From Mycobacterium sp. URHD0025 (GTDB lineage Bacteria; Actinomycetota; Actinomycetes; Mycobacteriales; Mycobacteriaceae): a DNA stretch of 64,000 nt. The first letter of the stretch is position 1. Each line of letters begins with the position of its first letter. Below are positions 32,405 through 40,877 of this stretch, piece after piece. The notes below the pieces were generated by a model. The model saw only the letters and a program-made list of their open reading frames with translations. It was not told where the DNA came from and ran no database searches. The stretch lies in assembly GCF_000426065.1 (NCBI RefSeq), contig NZ_AUEQ01000013.1, positions 186,001 to 250,000 of the forward strand. Reading direction: 5' to 3'. The position numbers were made by a program, and so were the translations under genes.

Positions 32405-32841
32405 TCGCCGATGTCCTCCGCCCACAGATCGGGCCGCTCTGCGATGAATTCCTCCATCATCGCCACGCAGCGTTCATCGTCGAGCAGAGTAACCGCCACC
32501 CCGTGCTCGGCCAGCCAGTCATGGCCGCCGGTGAAGGTGCGGCTCTCCCCGATCACCAGCGCGCCGATGTTGAACTGACGAACCAGGCCGCTGCAGTACC
32601 AACACGGCGAGAGCGTCGTCACCATGACGGTGGACCGGTAGCCGCGCTGGCGCCCGGCGGCGCGGAACGCGTCGGTCTCGGCGTGGGTCGACGGGTCGTC
32701 GTTCTGCACCCGCCGGTTGTGGCCGGATCCGAGCAATGTCCCGTCCGAGCTGAACAAGGCGGCGCCGATGGGAATACCGCCCTCGGCCAACCCTTTCCGT
32801 GCCTCTTCGACAGCGACGTCGAGCATCTGTTCCGGGGTCAC
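32401..32841 (-). CDS. Fungal-type cytosine deaminase
   Basis: A 146-residue zinc deaminase starting at GTG 32841, which overlaps the permease stop (GTGA). Zinc ligands are H53 (HAE, with proton-shuttling E55) and C80/C83 (SPCWYC). Residues that in yeast cytosine deaminase contact the base are all present at a steady offset: N42 (GHN), F103, W140 and D143, the last two within a C-terminal WAEDIGE that nearly equals the yeast ending. DDERC and EFIAERP are also shared from memory of the yeast protein. It should convert cytosine to uracil and perhaps 5-methylcytosine to thymine. Guanine deaminases share the fold but not this C-terminus. Confidence 0.88.
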   Translation of the reverse strand: MTPEQMLDVAVEEARKGLAEGGIPIGAALFSSDGTLLGSGHNRRVQNDDPSTHAETDAFRAAGRQRGYRSTVMVTTLSPCWYCSGLVRQFNIGALVIGESRTFTGGHDWLAEHGVAVTLLDDERCVAMMEEFIAERPDLWAEDIGE

Positions 32842-34232
32842 GCCGGCACCCTTTCGGTCTGGATTCGAGAACGGCAAAACACGAGGTAGCACGCACCGGC
32901 GATGAGGAACCCGACGAAGAACGTGATATCGCCCAACTGCGGCAGCTCCCGCGCGATGTAGCCGATGAACTTCGTCTGGTTGCAGAACAACGTCACCGAT
33001 ACCACCAGACCGATCAGGAACGACGCCAGCCCGGGCCAGTTGGTGTAGGACCGGTCGTAGAGGAAGTGTGCGACGGGCTGGTCACCGCGCAGGTACTCAT
33101 CGGCGAACACCACGCCGAGCCACGGCCCGATCCAGTAGGCGATGATCAGCAAGAAGGCTTCGTAGCTCGCCGCGGCGTCGGCCAGCGCCCACCAGGCGAT
33201 GAGGAATCCGACGATCCCGAAGAAGGCGGTGGCCAGCGCCCGGGCAATGTGATGCGGCAGCTTGATCCCGATGGTCACGAAAGCCATTGCACCCGAATAG
33301 ATGTTGATCGCATTGGCGGCGACGGCGCCGATCGCGATGGCCAACAGGGTCAGGCTCGCCAGCCACGGGGCCAGCTCCGAGGTGAACGCAGTGGTCGGAT
33401 TGTCGGAGACCGCCGGGCCGATGGTCACCGAGGCCGCACCCACCGTCTGCAGCAGCATGCAGGACACGAACAGCCCTGCGGCAGCGAAGAACCCGGTGCG
33501 CGGACCGGCCGCCGAACGCGGCAGGTACCGCGTGTAATCGGCGGCATAGGGCGCCCACCCCGCCACATATCCGAACGCGGTGCCCACCGTCAGCAGGAAC
33601 CCACCCGTGCCGCCGACACCGCCGGTGACAGCGGGGGCGCCGAGATCGGCTTTGGTCAGTATCACCACAGAGGTGATCGCGAAGATGACCGCGAGCACCG
33701 GGAACGCCCACCGCTCGAAGGCCTGAACCAGGTTGTGCCCGAACACCGCCAGTGCGGTCTGGACCACCACGACCAACACCAGGGCCAGTACCGGCGCGAT
33801 GCCGAACAAGGTGGACAACGCGAACGCACCGCTGACGCTGTTCGTGGCGAACCATCCGATGCCCGCCGTCACCGTCATCAGCAGCGACGGCACGGCATTA
33901 CCCCTGAAGCCGAACGCCAGCCGGCCCAGCACCATCTGCGGAACACCATGCAGCGGCCCACGCTTGGACAGGAAATAGTGCGCGAGTGCCCCGAGCCCGG
34001 TGCCCAGCGCCAAGCCGGCCACCGCCTGCCAGAACGTCATGCCGTAGACCGAGACCGCCAGCACGCCCAGGAAGATCGTGGCGAATTCGAGGTTCGGCGA
34101 AGTCCAGGTCCAGAACAACTGGCTGGGTTTGCCGTGCCGGTCGGCCTCGGCGATGAACTCGTTCCCGCCCGGTTCGACCGCCGCGATCCGGTCGCGATAG
34201 GAACCGTCGGTACTGGGCTCAGCCGCTGTCAT
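32838..34232 (-). CDS. NCS1-family purine/cytosine permease
   Basis: A 464-residue inner-membrane transporter with about twelve hydrophobic segments. NCS1 features include the N-terminal FWTWTSPNLEFATIFLGVLAVSVYGMTFWQA, LGRLAFGFRGNAVPSLLMTV and GYVAGWAPYAADYTRYLP. Family members import cytosine, purines, allantoin or hydantoins by cation symport. Direct coupling to a cytosine-type deaminase (GTGA overlap) makes cytosine or a methylated derivative the most likely cargo. It is 60 bp downstream of the GntR gene on the same strand. Confidence 0.9.
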   Translation of the reverse strand: MTAAEPSTDGSYRDRIAAVEPGGNEFIAEADRHGKPSQLFWTWTSPNLEFATIFLGVLAVSVYGMTFWQAVAGLALGTGLGALAHYFLSKRGPLHGVPQMVLGRLAFGFRGNAVPSLLMTVTAGIGWFATNSVSGAFALSTLFGIAPVLALVLVVVVQTALAVFGHNLVQAFERWAFPVLAVIFAITSVVILTKADLGAPAVTGGVGGTGGFLLTVGTAFGYVAGWAPYAADYTRYLPRSAAGPRTGFFAAAGLFVSCMLLQTVGAASVTIGPAVSDNPTTAFTSELAPWLASLTLLAIAIGAVAANAINIYSGAMAFVTIGIKLPHHIARALATAFFGIVGFLIAWWALADAAASYEAFLLIIAYWIGPWLGVVFADEYLRGDQPVAHFLYDRSYTNWPGLASFLIGLVVSVTLFCNQTKFIGYIARELPQLGDITFFVGFLIAGACYLVFCRSRIQTERVPA

Positions 34233-34292
34233 CCGTACACCGTGGCGTGAGCCGCGGTGTTACGCAAGCGGAACGGGGAGATTGATTGACGT

Positions 34293-34967
34293 TCAGTCGG
34301 GCTCGGCGACGGAAAGCAACTCGCGGGCGCTGGCGACGATGTGGGCGTCGAGCGCAGAGCGGCGCACCTCCGGCCCACCAGTTCTGATCGCGTGCAGTAG
34401 CGCGCGGTGCTCTTCGGGGATCGCGAACGGGCTCTCGTGGCGCCTGGCGAGCCGGTGGATCTGCATCCGGATGCGCGGTTGCACACTGGCCCACAGCTGC
34501 ATCGCGTGTTCAGAGCGGGCGCTTTTGACGATCGTCTCGTGAAACAGCACGTCGAGTTCGTTGAGCTGATCCAGGTCATCGGCCGCCGCGGCATCGTCCA
34601 TGAGCGCCACCAGCCGCTCCAGCTCGGCCAGCACGGTCGGATCGACGCTTGCCTTCTCGACCGCGAACTGCTCGATGGACAACCGCACCGGAAGCAACAC
34701 CCCCAACAGTTCGTCGGCGCTCACCGTCGCCACGAATGCCCCCCGGTTGGGGATGTGATGCACCAAGCCTTCACTTTCCAGCTGCCGAAGGGCTTCTCGC
34801 ACGGGACCGGGGCTGGTGCTCAGGTGCGCGGCCAGCACATCCTGCTTGAGCTGCGCACCGGGCGCCAAGCCGCCTTTCACGATCTGCTCTCGCAGCCAGT
34901 CAGCGATCTGATGACGTCGGGACGCGGGCAACGGGACGACCGCCAGTGGTTCCAGCGCCTCCGTCAA
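34293..34967 (-). CDS. GntR-family (FCD-domain) transcriptional regulator
   Basis: A 224-residue FadR-subfamily regulator: an N-terminal winged helix (QIADWLREQIVKGGLAPGAQL then VLAAHLSTSPGPVREALRQLESEGLVHHIPNRGAFV) and an all-helical FCD domain with DVLFHETIVKSARSEH, which includes the usual metal-binding Asp and His positions. It lies between the divergent transporter/sugar-acid operon and the downstream permease-deaminase-oxygenase genes on its own strand. It may control either or both; FCD ligands are often sugar acids or amino-acid-like carboxylates, which favours the divergent operon. Confidence 0.9.
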   Translation of the reverse strand: MTEALEPLAVVPLPASRRHQIADWLREQIVKGGLAPGAQLKQDVLAAHLSTSPGPVREALRQLESEGLVHHIPNRGAFVATVSADELLGVLLPVRLSIEQFAVEKASVDPTVLAELERLVALMDDAAAADDLDQLNELDVLFHETIVKSARSEHAMQLWASVQPRIRMQIHRLARRHESPFAIPEEHRALLHAIRTGGPEVRRSALDAHIVASARELLSVAEPD

Positions 34968-35081
34968 CGGTCGTTCTCCTTTACAAATGGTCGCCAGGGT
35001 TGCCCAGTGGGGTCAATCCTAGGCAGCCGTCTGCTCCCGTTCGGCGCAGACGATGCCACGTGCGACTGTTGCGTAGATTAC

Positions 35082-35097
35082 AGATTATAGATAATCT
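35082..35097. promoter_or_regulatory. AT-rich dyad, candidate GntR operator
   Basis: AGATTATAGATAATCT is a perfect 7-2-7 palindrome, very AT-rich against this genome, 72 bp upstream of the binding-protein start and 115 bp upstream of the GntR start. Its neighbourhood (GTAGATTACAGATTAT...) repeats the half-site AGATTA. It is the best operator candidate in this divergent region. Confidence 0.6.
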
Positions 35098-35168
35098 CTG
35101 ATTTATCCAAACGGGGCGCGGTGTCTATCCGGCCTCAACCTGAAAAATCTTCTGAACAAAGGACATTC

Positions 35169-35984
35169 ATGCGTAGAGCCCTCCGCGCCGTGTTCGCCGC
35201 CCTTGCCGCCATCACCGCGCTGGTGCTGGCCGGGTGTACGTCGTCGGGTCAGACCGGCACCTCCCAGAGCAGCGTCCTGAGCAAGGTGCTGACCTCGAAG
35301 AAGATCACCATCGGGGTCTTCGCGGATGCCCCTCCATATGGCGTGATGAACAGCTCTGGCGAGTACGAAGGCTTCGACATCGACAAGGCCAGAGCTCTCG
35401 CCGACTCACTCGGTGCCAGGGTGGAATTCGTCAGCGCCACCAACGCCAGCCGAATTCCCATGCTCGAGACCGGAAAAGCCGACGTCATCATCGCCGCGCT
35501 GACCAACCTCGACGAGCGGGCCCAGGTGGTCGCACTGACGCGGCCATATGCGTCAGAGGGACAGCTGGTCGTGGTGCCCACGGACAGTCCGATCCGGCGC
35601 TACGACGACCTTGCCGGCCGAACCGTTGCCTCGACCCGCGGCAGTGTGCCGGCCACCATCTTGGAAGCCGAGTTCCCGCAGGCCAAGCCCAGCCTGTTCG
35701 AAGCCGTTGCCGACTCCATCCAAGCCCTGCGTAGCGGAAAGGTGGACGCGCTGATGGAAAGCACGGCGGTGGTCGCCGGAGTCCGCGCGAGCCAGGGCGA
35801 TGCAGTACGGGTGCTCGATGCTCCCCCACTGGCGCCGTCGTTCGTGTCCTTCGGCATCAAGATGGGCGACCAGCTGTGGCTCAACTACCTGAACAACTTC
35901 ATCATGAACTACAACATCAGCAAGGCCGCCTCTGAGTCCTACAACCGGTGGCTCGGCATGGACGTCCCCGCCCTCATCAAGTAA
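35169..35984 (+). CDS. Polar amino-acid-type ABC transporter substrate-binding lipoprotein
   Basis: A 271-residue lipoprotein with a signal peptide ending in lipobox LAGC (Cys23) and a family 3 solute-binding domain: ITIGVFADAPPYGVMNSSGEYEGFDIDKARALADSLGARVEFVS, then GKADVIIAALTNLDERA. Such proteins bind polar amino acids and related zwitterions. I chose ATG 35169 because AAAGGA lies 5 bp upstream and the signal peptide begins there; an in-frame ATG 48 bp earlier would add a charged extension. First gene of an eight-gene operon that continues with two permeases, an ATPase and sugar-acid enzymes. Confidence 0.9.
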   Translation: MRRALRAVFAALAAITALVLAGCTSSGQTGTSQSSVLSKVLTSKKITIGVFADAPPYGVMNSSGEYEGFDIDKARALADSLGARVEFVSATNASRIPMLETGKADVIIAALTNLDERAQVVALTRPYASEGQLVVVPTDSPIRRYDDLAGRTVASTRGSVPATILEAEFPQAKPSLFEAVADSIQALRSGKVDALMESTAVVAGVRASQGDAVRVLDAPPLAPSFVSFGIKMGDQLWLNYLNNFIMNYNISKAASESYNRWLGMDVPALIK

Positions 35985-36017
35985 ACCGCTGCATCCCAAC
36001 ACTTCTCAGGAAAACAC

Positions 36018-36680
36018 ATGCAGCTCTACTACGGGGACCTGATCCCCTATCTCGTTCCACTGCTCAAAGGCCTTTTGGTCAGCATCGGGGTGAGCCTGTT
36101 CGCCGCGCTGGTCGGCGGCACATTCGGAATCCTGCTCTACATCGGGCGCACTTCGCAGGTGAGCTTCGCGCGCGTCGCGTCGTCGGCCTACATCGAGGTC
36201 ATCCGCAATACCCCACTGCTGCTGCAGCTTTACCTCGTCTACTTCGCACTGCCGCAAGCAGGTGTGAACCTCGACCCGGTCGCCGCGGGCATCCTCGCGC
36301 TCAGTGTCAACAACGCGGCGTACATGGCCGAGATCTATCGCGCGGGCTTTCAGTCTGTGCCGGCCGGCCTGCGCGAAGCGGGCGCGGCACTCGGGCTCAG
36401 CCGGCGCGACACTTTCTGGCGCGTGTTGCTCCCACCAGCGATGCGAAATGTCCTGCCGGCCATCACCAATCAGACCATTCTGCTGTTCCTCGCCTCGTCG
36501 ATCACATCGGTTGTATCCCTGCCCGACCTCATGCACGTGATGATGGGAATCACCTCGACCACATTCCGCACCATCGAGGCGTTCACCGTCGGCGGCCTCC
36601 TCTACTTCGCGGTCGCCTTCCTCATCGCGAGCCTGTCGCGAATCGTCGAAACCCGGTTCATCAAATGGAAGGTGGCCTGA
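36018..36680 (+). CDS. Amino-acid-type ABC transporter permease (HisM/GlnP family), first
   Basis: A 220-residue permease with about five membrane segments. The cytoplasmic ATPase-contact loop YRAGFQSVPAGLREAGAALGLSRRDTFWRVLLPPAMRNVLP carries the EAA motif, and the N-terminal VIRNTPLLLQLYLVYFALP is diagnostic of the polar amino-acid permease family. It pairs with the following permease to form a heterodimeric channel. The stop overlaps the next ATG by 1 bp (TGATG). Confidence 0.92.
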   Translation: MQLYYGDLIPYLVPLLKGLLVSIGVSLFAALVGGTFGILLYIGRTSQVSFARVASSAYIEVIRNTPLLLQLYLVYFALPQAGVNLDPVAAGILALSVNNAAYMAEIYRAGFQSVPAGLREAGAALGLSRRDTFWRVLLPPAMRNVLPAITNQTILLFLASSITSVVSLPDLMHVMMGITSTTFRTIEAFTVGGLLYFAVAFLIASLSRIVETRFIKWKVA

Positions 36681-37387
36681 TGTTCGAAGGACTCGGCACC
36701 CAACATCTCTCGCTGTTGTGGCACGGAGCTGTCGTGACTCTGCAGATATGCGCGCTGTCAGTACTTTTCGGCGGCGTACTCGGAGTCGTCATCGGCCTCG
36801 TGTCCACCGGAACGATCCGTGCGCTGCGGTGGGCGGCCGCGCTGTACGTCGCGCTGATCCGCGGCATCCCGGTGCTGCTGATCATCTTCTTCGTCTACTT
36901 CGGCATACCGCTGATGGCCCCGGGCAGCAGCCTCTCGGAGTACTGGGCCGCGGTGATCGCGCTGTCGGTGTTCGCGTCCGCCTACATCGGCGAGCTGGTC
37001 CGTGGCAGCATCCAAGCGGTTCCTCGCGGGCAGTTCGAGGCCGCCGAGGCGCTCGGGCTGTCCTACGCGCAACGCATGCGCTGGGTCGTCCTGCCGCAGG
37101 CGGCCCGGATGATCGTGCCACCCGGTGTCGGTTTCCTGGTGGTCCTGATCAAGGACAGCTCCCTGGTCGCGGTCATCGGTCTCATCGAATTGACCCGCGC
37201 AGGCAACGTGGTCAGCTCGCTGACCGCCGATCCGATCACCACCTACCTCATCGTCGGCGCCGGCTATTTCGTCATCTGCTACGCGCTCTCGGCGCTTGGG
37301 CACCGTTACGAAAGAAGGCTCGGCGTCCACGTCAAGGCGCCCGAGGTCGGCGACACCCTCACCCTCACCCCAGGAGCGAAGAAATGA
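36680..37387 (+). CDS. Amino-acid-type ABC transporter permease, second
   Basis: A 235-residue permease of the same family with LIRGIPVLLIIFFVYFGIP and the EAA loop VRGSIQAVPRGQFEAAEALGLSYAQRMRWVVLPQAARMIVP. It has a C-terminal hydrophilic tail of about 25 residues. ATG 36680 lies in TGATG with the first permease, and its end overlaps the ATPase gene by 4 bp (ATGA). Two different permease subunits in one transporter are normal for the His/Gln/Cys type systems. Confidence 0.92.
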   Translation: MFEGLGTQHLSLLWHGAVVTLQICALSVLFGGVLGVVIGLVSTGTIRALRWAAALYVALIRGIPVLLIIFFVYFGIPLMAPGSSLSEYWAAVIALSVFASAYIGELVRGSIQAVPRGQFEAAEALGLSYAQRMRWVVLPQAARMIVPPGVGFLVVLIKDSSLVAVIGLIELTRAGNVVSSLTADPITTYLIVGAGYFVICYALSALGHRYERRLGVHVKAPEVGDTLTLTPGAKK

Positions 37388-38112
37388 TCGAGGTCGACGG
37401 ACTACGGCTGAGCTTCGGCGACACCGAAGTGCTGCACGGCGTTTCGTGCCAGGTGGCCGAGCGCGAAGTGGTGTGCATCATCGGCGCCTCGGGCTCGGGC
37501 AAGAGCACGCTGCTGCGCTGCATGAACGGCTTGGAACGGCCGTCGCACGGCACGATCGTGATCAACGGCCACACACTGGGACCCCAGGAAAAAACCGCCG
37601 ACCTCGCCGTGGTGCGCCGCGATGTCGGCATGGTGTTCCAGCATTTCAACCTCTTTCCGCACATGACCGTCACCGAGAACATCGCGCTGGCGCCGCAGCG
37701 GGTACTGGGTCGCACCAGGAGCGAGGCCGAGGAACGGGCGCGCACCCTGCTGGGTCGAGTGGGATTGGCAGACAAGGCCGGCGTCTATCCCGATTCGCTG
37801 TCGGGTGGCCAGAAACAACGCGTGGCGATCGCGCGTGCACTGGCCATGGATCCGAAGATCATGCTGTTCGACGAGCCCACCTCGGCGCTGGACCCTGAGA
37901 TCGTCGGCGAGGTGCTGGCTGTGATGAAAGACCTCGCCGCCGAGGGCATGACGATGGTGGTGGTGACCCACGAGATGGGCTTCGCCCGGGAGGTCTCCGA
38001 CCGGGTGATCTACATGGACAAGGGCATCATCGTCGAAACCGCCAGCCCGGCATCGATGTTCACCGCACCGGAGGAGACCCGTACGCGGGAGTTCCTCAGC
38101 AAGGTGCTCTGA
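37384..38112 (+). CDS. Amino-acid-type ABC transporter ATP-binding protein
   Basis: A 242-residue GlnQ/HisP-like ATPase: Walker A GASGSGKST (residues 34-42), Q-loop QHFNLFPHMTVTENI, signature LSGGQKQRVAIARALAMDP, Walker B IMLFDEPTSALDPE and the switch VVVTHEMGFAREV. These polar-amino-acid signatures agree with the permeases before it. The stop lies 1 bp before the D-aminoacylase ATG, so transport and catabolic genes form one transcript. Confidence 0.93.
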   Translation: MIEVDGLRLSFGDTEVLHGVSCQVAEREVVCIIGASGSGKSTLLRCMNGLERPSHGTIVINGHTLGPQEKTADLAVVRRDVGMVFQHFNLFPHMTVTENIALAPQRVLGRTRSEAEERARTLLGRVGLADKAGVYPDSLSGGQKQRVAIARALAMDPKIMLFDEPTSALDPEIVGEVLAVMKDLAAEGMTMVVVTHEMGFAREVSDRVIYMDKGIIVETASPASMFTAPEETRTREFLSKVL

Positions 38113-38113
38113 G

Positions 38114-39703
38114 ATGCCGGCACTGGACTACCTGCTGACGGGCGCACACATCGTCGACGGCACCGGGACACCCGCACGACGAGCCGATGTCGGTCTACGC
38201 GGAAGCCGCATCGCATTCGCCGGGTTGTCGCCCGACGTCCGAGCAGTCACCACGCTCGACTGCACCGGCATGATCATCACGCCAGGGTTGATCGATCCGC
38301 ACAGCCACAGCGACTGGTCGGTGCTGGGCAACCCCGACGCCTTCAGCACGATCCACCAGGGCGTCACGACCGAGGTGGTCGGCAACTGTGGCCTCACCTA
38401 TGCGCCGATAGCCGACGACGATGCCGACACGGCTGCGGCTGCCCTGCGCGCCATGGGCTACGACGGTCTGGTCGACTGGCGCAGCTTCGGCGATTTCGTG
38501 CAGCGGGTGCACTCCGGTCCGACAGCGCAGAACCTCATGTGGTTCGTGGGACACACCGCGATCCGCAGCGCCGCGCGGTCAGCCACCGACCCACCGCGCG
38601 CGCAGATCCGTCTGCTCGAGGAGGCGATGGAGGCCGGCGCGATCGGCTTCTCCAGCGGACTGGAGTACGGCTCAGGACGTTTCGCCGATACCGAGGAACT
38701 CGTGGCACTCGCCCGGGCGGCGGGCCGGCGTGACGGCATGTACGCCAGCCACATCCGAAATCGCGACGCCGATCTCGACTCCGCCGTGGACGAGTTCTTC
38801 GCCGTCGTCGACGGCGGGCAGGTGCGTGCACAGCTGTCTCACCTGAATGTGCGTCATGGCACCGGCGCCGAGTCCGGCGCCTGGGAGCGCGCGGCCGAGC
38901 GCGTTGTCACCGAACGTCAGCGCGGAACCGATGTGCTGGCCGATATGACCCCCTACCCGCACGGTATCGGCATGGCCACCGGATTACTGCCCGCATGGTT
39001 GGCGGAACGTCCCGGTGCCGAAGCTGCCGAACTGCTCAAGGATCGGGAAGTTCGGGAGCAGGTGCGCCGGGACAGCGACCGCTACTGGCGCTTCGTCCAC
39101 CGCGGACAGTGGCACCGCGTGCGGCTCGGTGTCAGCCCGACCCACCCGTACTGGGAAGGATTGTCCTTCACCGAGATCGCCGAGAAACACGGCGCCGACG
39201 AGTGGGAGTGTCTGTTCGAGATCCTCACCGCGGCAGGCGCCGACATGGGCAGCGTGCAGCTGATCGGCGAACTGTTCACCGCGGACCACCTCGCCGAGGC
39301 GATCGCCCACGACCACTTCCTGCTCGGGGTCGACGCCTTCACCACATGCCGGCACGGCGATCTCGACGGCCGAACCCGCAATCCGCTGTTCTACCACGGG
39401 CATACGCACTACCTGGCTCACCACGTTCCGTCGGGCACCCTGTCGCTGGAAACCGCCATCCACAAGATGACCGGCATGGTCGCCGAACATTTCGGCATGC
39501 GGGACCGGGGTCAACTTCGCGAGGGCGCGTTCGCCGATGTCGTCGTGTTCGACCCTGCGGTCATCGACCGCACCGATACCTGGACGCTGCCAAGCCGGTA
39601 CGCCGATGCGGCGCGCCATGTCTGGGTGAACGGCGTGCCCGTCGTCACCGACGCCACCCACACGGGCCGCAGGCCCGGACTCATGCTCACCCACCGGCCG
39701 TGA
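38114..39703 (+). CDS. N-acyl-D-amino-acid deacylase (D-aminoacylase) family amidohydrolase
   Basis: A 529-residue amidohydrolase with the D-aminoacylase plan: N-terminal beta-sandwich (DYLLTGAHIVDGTGTPARRADVGLRG), metal motif DPHSHSD (H63, H65), the bridging-Cys segment VVGNCGLTYAP (C92), GFSSGLEYGSGR, ASHIRNRD and QLSHLNV (further His ligands), and a C-terminal FGMRDRGQLREGAFADVVVFD. Family enzymes remove the acyl group from N-acyl-D-amino acids and some related compounds. Here it sits between an amino-acid importer and KDG-pathway enzymes, so the substrate may be an N-acylated amino-sugar acid. This is inference; the protein alone supports only deacylase. Confidence 0.88.
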   Translation: MPALDYLLTGAHIVDGTGTPARRADVGLRGSRIAFAGLSPDVRAVTTLDCTGMIITPGLIDPHSHSDWSVLGNPDAFSTIHQGVTTEVVGNCGLTYAPIADDDADTAAAALRAMGYDGLVDWRSFGDFVQRVHSGPTAQNLMWFVGHTAIRSAARSATDPPRAQIRLLEEAMEAGAIGFSSGLEYGSGRFADTEELVALARAAGRRDGMYASHIRNRDADLDSAVDEFFAVVDGGQVRAQLSHLNVRHGTGAESGAWERAAERVVTERQRGTDVLADMTPYPHGIGMATGLLPAWLAERPGAEAAELLKDREVREQVRRDSDRYWRFVHRGQWHRVRLGVSPTHPYWEGLSFTEIAEKHGADEWECLFEILTAAGADMGSVQLIGELFTADHLAEAIAHDHFLLGVDAFTTCRHGDLDGRTRNPLFYHGHTHYLAHHVPSGTLSLETAIHKMTGMVAEHFGMRDRGQLREGAFADVVVFDPAVIDRTDTWTLPSRYADAARHVWVNGVPVVTDATHTGRRPGLMLTHRP

Positions 39704-39740
39704 CCGCACGGCCACATCAACCTGAGGAGCTCCAAAACAC

Positions 39741-40877
39741 ATGAAGATCACCGGTATTCAGACGTGCGGGCTGCGCGGCGCCACCCCGGAGGGTGGCTGG
39801 TCCAACGAACTGCGTCCCGACGACGTCGTGCACACCCTGGTCGCCGTCCACACCGACAGCGGCCACGTCGGCATCGGCAGCGCCTTCACGACCGAAGGTT
39901 TGGTCGCCGCCGCCGTGGATGTGCTTGCGCCGCAAGTTATCGGGCAGAGCGCACTGGAGGCCGAGCGTCTGACTGAGACTCTGCACCAGAGCGCGTTCTG
40001 GATGGGGCGCGGCGGCTCACTCACCCATGCCACCAGCGCCATCGACATCGCGCTGTGGGACCTGGCCGGCCAAGCACTCGGTCAACCGGTAGGGCGCCTG
40101 CTCGGCGGCCGTTACCGGGAGCGGGTGCGGCCGTACGCCTCAGTACTCATGGATGAGGCGCCGGTCATGACCGAAAACCTTTCGCAACTGGCAGATCAGG
40201 GATTCACGGCATTCAAGATCGGCTGGTGGAAATTCGGCCGGGTCGACAGCGAGACCGATGAGCGGACTGTGGCTGCGGCCCGCGAAGCGGTCGGCGACCA
40301 CGCGCTGGCCGTCGACGCAGGCGGTTCTGAGGCGTTCTTCCCCGGCGGATTGTCGTGGGCCAAGCGCACAGCCGACATGCTGGCCGATTACGACGTGGCA
40401 TGGTTCGAGGAGGCGCTGGCGCCCGACGACGTCGACGGGTTCGTGGAGTTGAGGCGGCATTCCAAGGTGCCCATCAGTGGCGGTGAGGTGCTGACCCGTC
40501 GGCAGACGTTCTTGCCTTTTCTCGATGCGGGGGCCTTCGACATCGTGCAGCCCGACACCACCAAGGGCGGTGGCCTGAGCGAGTCCCGCCGCATCGGCTG
40601 GGCCGCGCAGGATCGCGGGGTTCGGCTGATCCCGCACGGCTGGAACACCGCGATCGGGTTGGCCGCCGATCTGCATCTGGCGTCGGCGCTGGCGGCCACC
40701 GATTTCGTCGAATACAAGACCGGATCGGCCTATATCGACGAACTCGTCAACGGCGGATGGGATCTCGACAGCGATGGCATGCTCACGGTGCCGGACGGAC
40801 CCGGGCTGGGCGTCACCCTGGACCGAACCGCGCTGGAGCGCTACGGCACCCGCCCGACGTTCGCCGACGCCCGGTGA
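39741..40877 (+). CDS. Mandelate racemase/muconate lactonizing-family sugar-acid dehydratase
   Basis: A 378-residue enolase-superfamily enzyme. Metal ligands are D192 (AVDAGG), E223 (WFEEAL) and E249 (SGGEV). The general acid-base set is K159 in FKIGW, the D272-H299 dyad (VQPDTTKGG, PHGWNT) and E324 (VEYKTG), the arrangement of the mandelate racemase subgroup, most of whose members dehydrate acid sugars. Followed immediately by KDPG aldolase and KDG kinase, it should yield 2-keto-3-deoxy-gluconate or -galactonate. A Shine-Dalgarno GAGGAG precedes the ATG. The precise acid sugar cannot be named. Confidence 0.87.
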   Translation: MKITGIQTCGLRGATPEGGWSNELRPDDVVHTLVAVHTDSGHVGIGSAFTTEGLVAAAVDVLAPQVIGQSALEAERLTETLHQSAFWMGRGGSLTHATSAIDIALWDLAGQALGQPVGRLLGGRYRERVRPYASVLMDEAPVMTENLSQLADQGFTAFKIGWWKFGRVDSETDERTVAAAREAVGDHALAVDAGGSEAFFPGGLSWAKRTADMLADYDVAWFEEALAPDDVDGFVELRRHSKVPISGGEVLTRRQTFLPFLDAGAFDIVQPDTTKGGGLSESRRIGWAAQDRGVRLIPHGWNTAIGLAADLHLASALAATDFVEYKTGSAYIDELVNGGWDLDSDGMLTVPDGPGLGVTLDRTALERYGTRPTFADAR

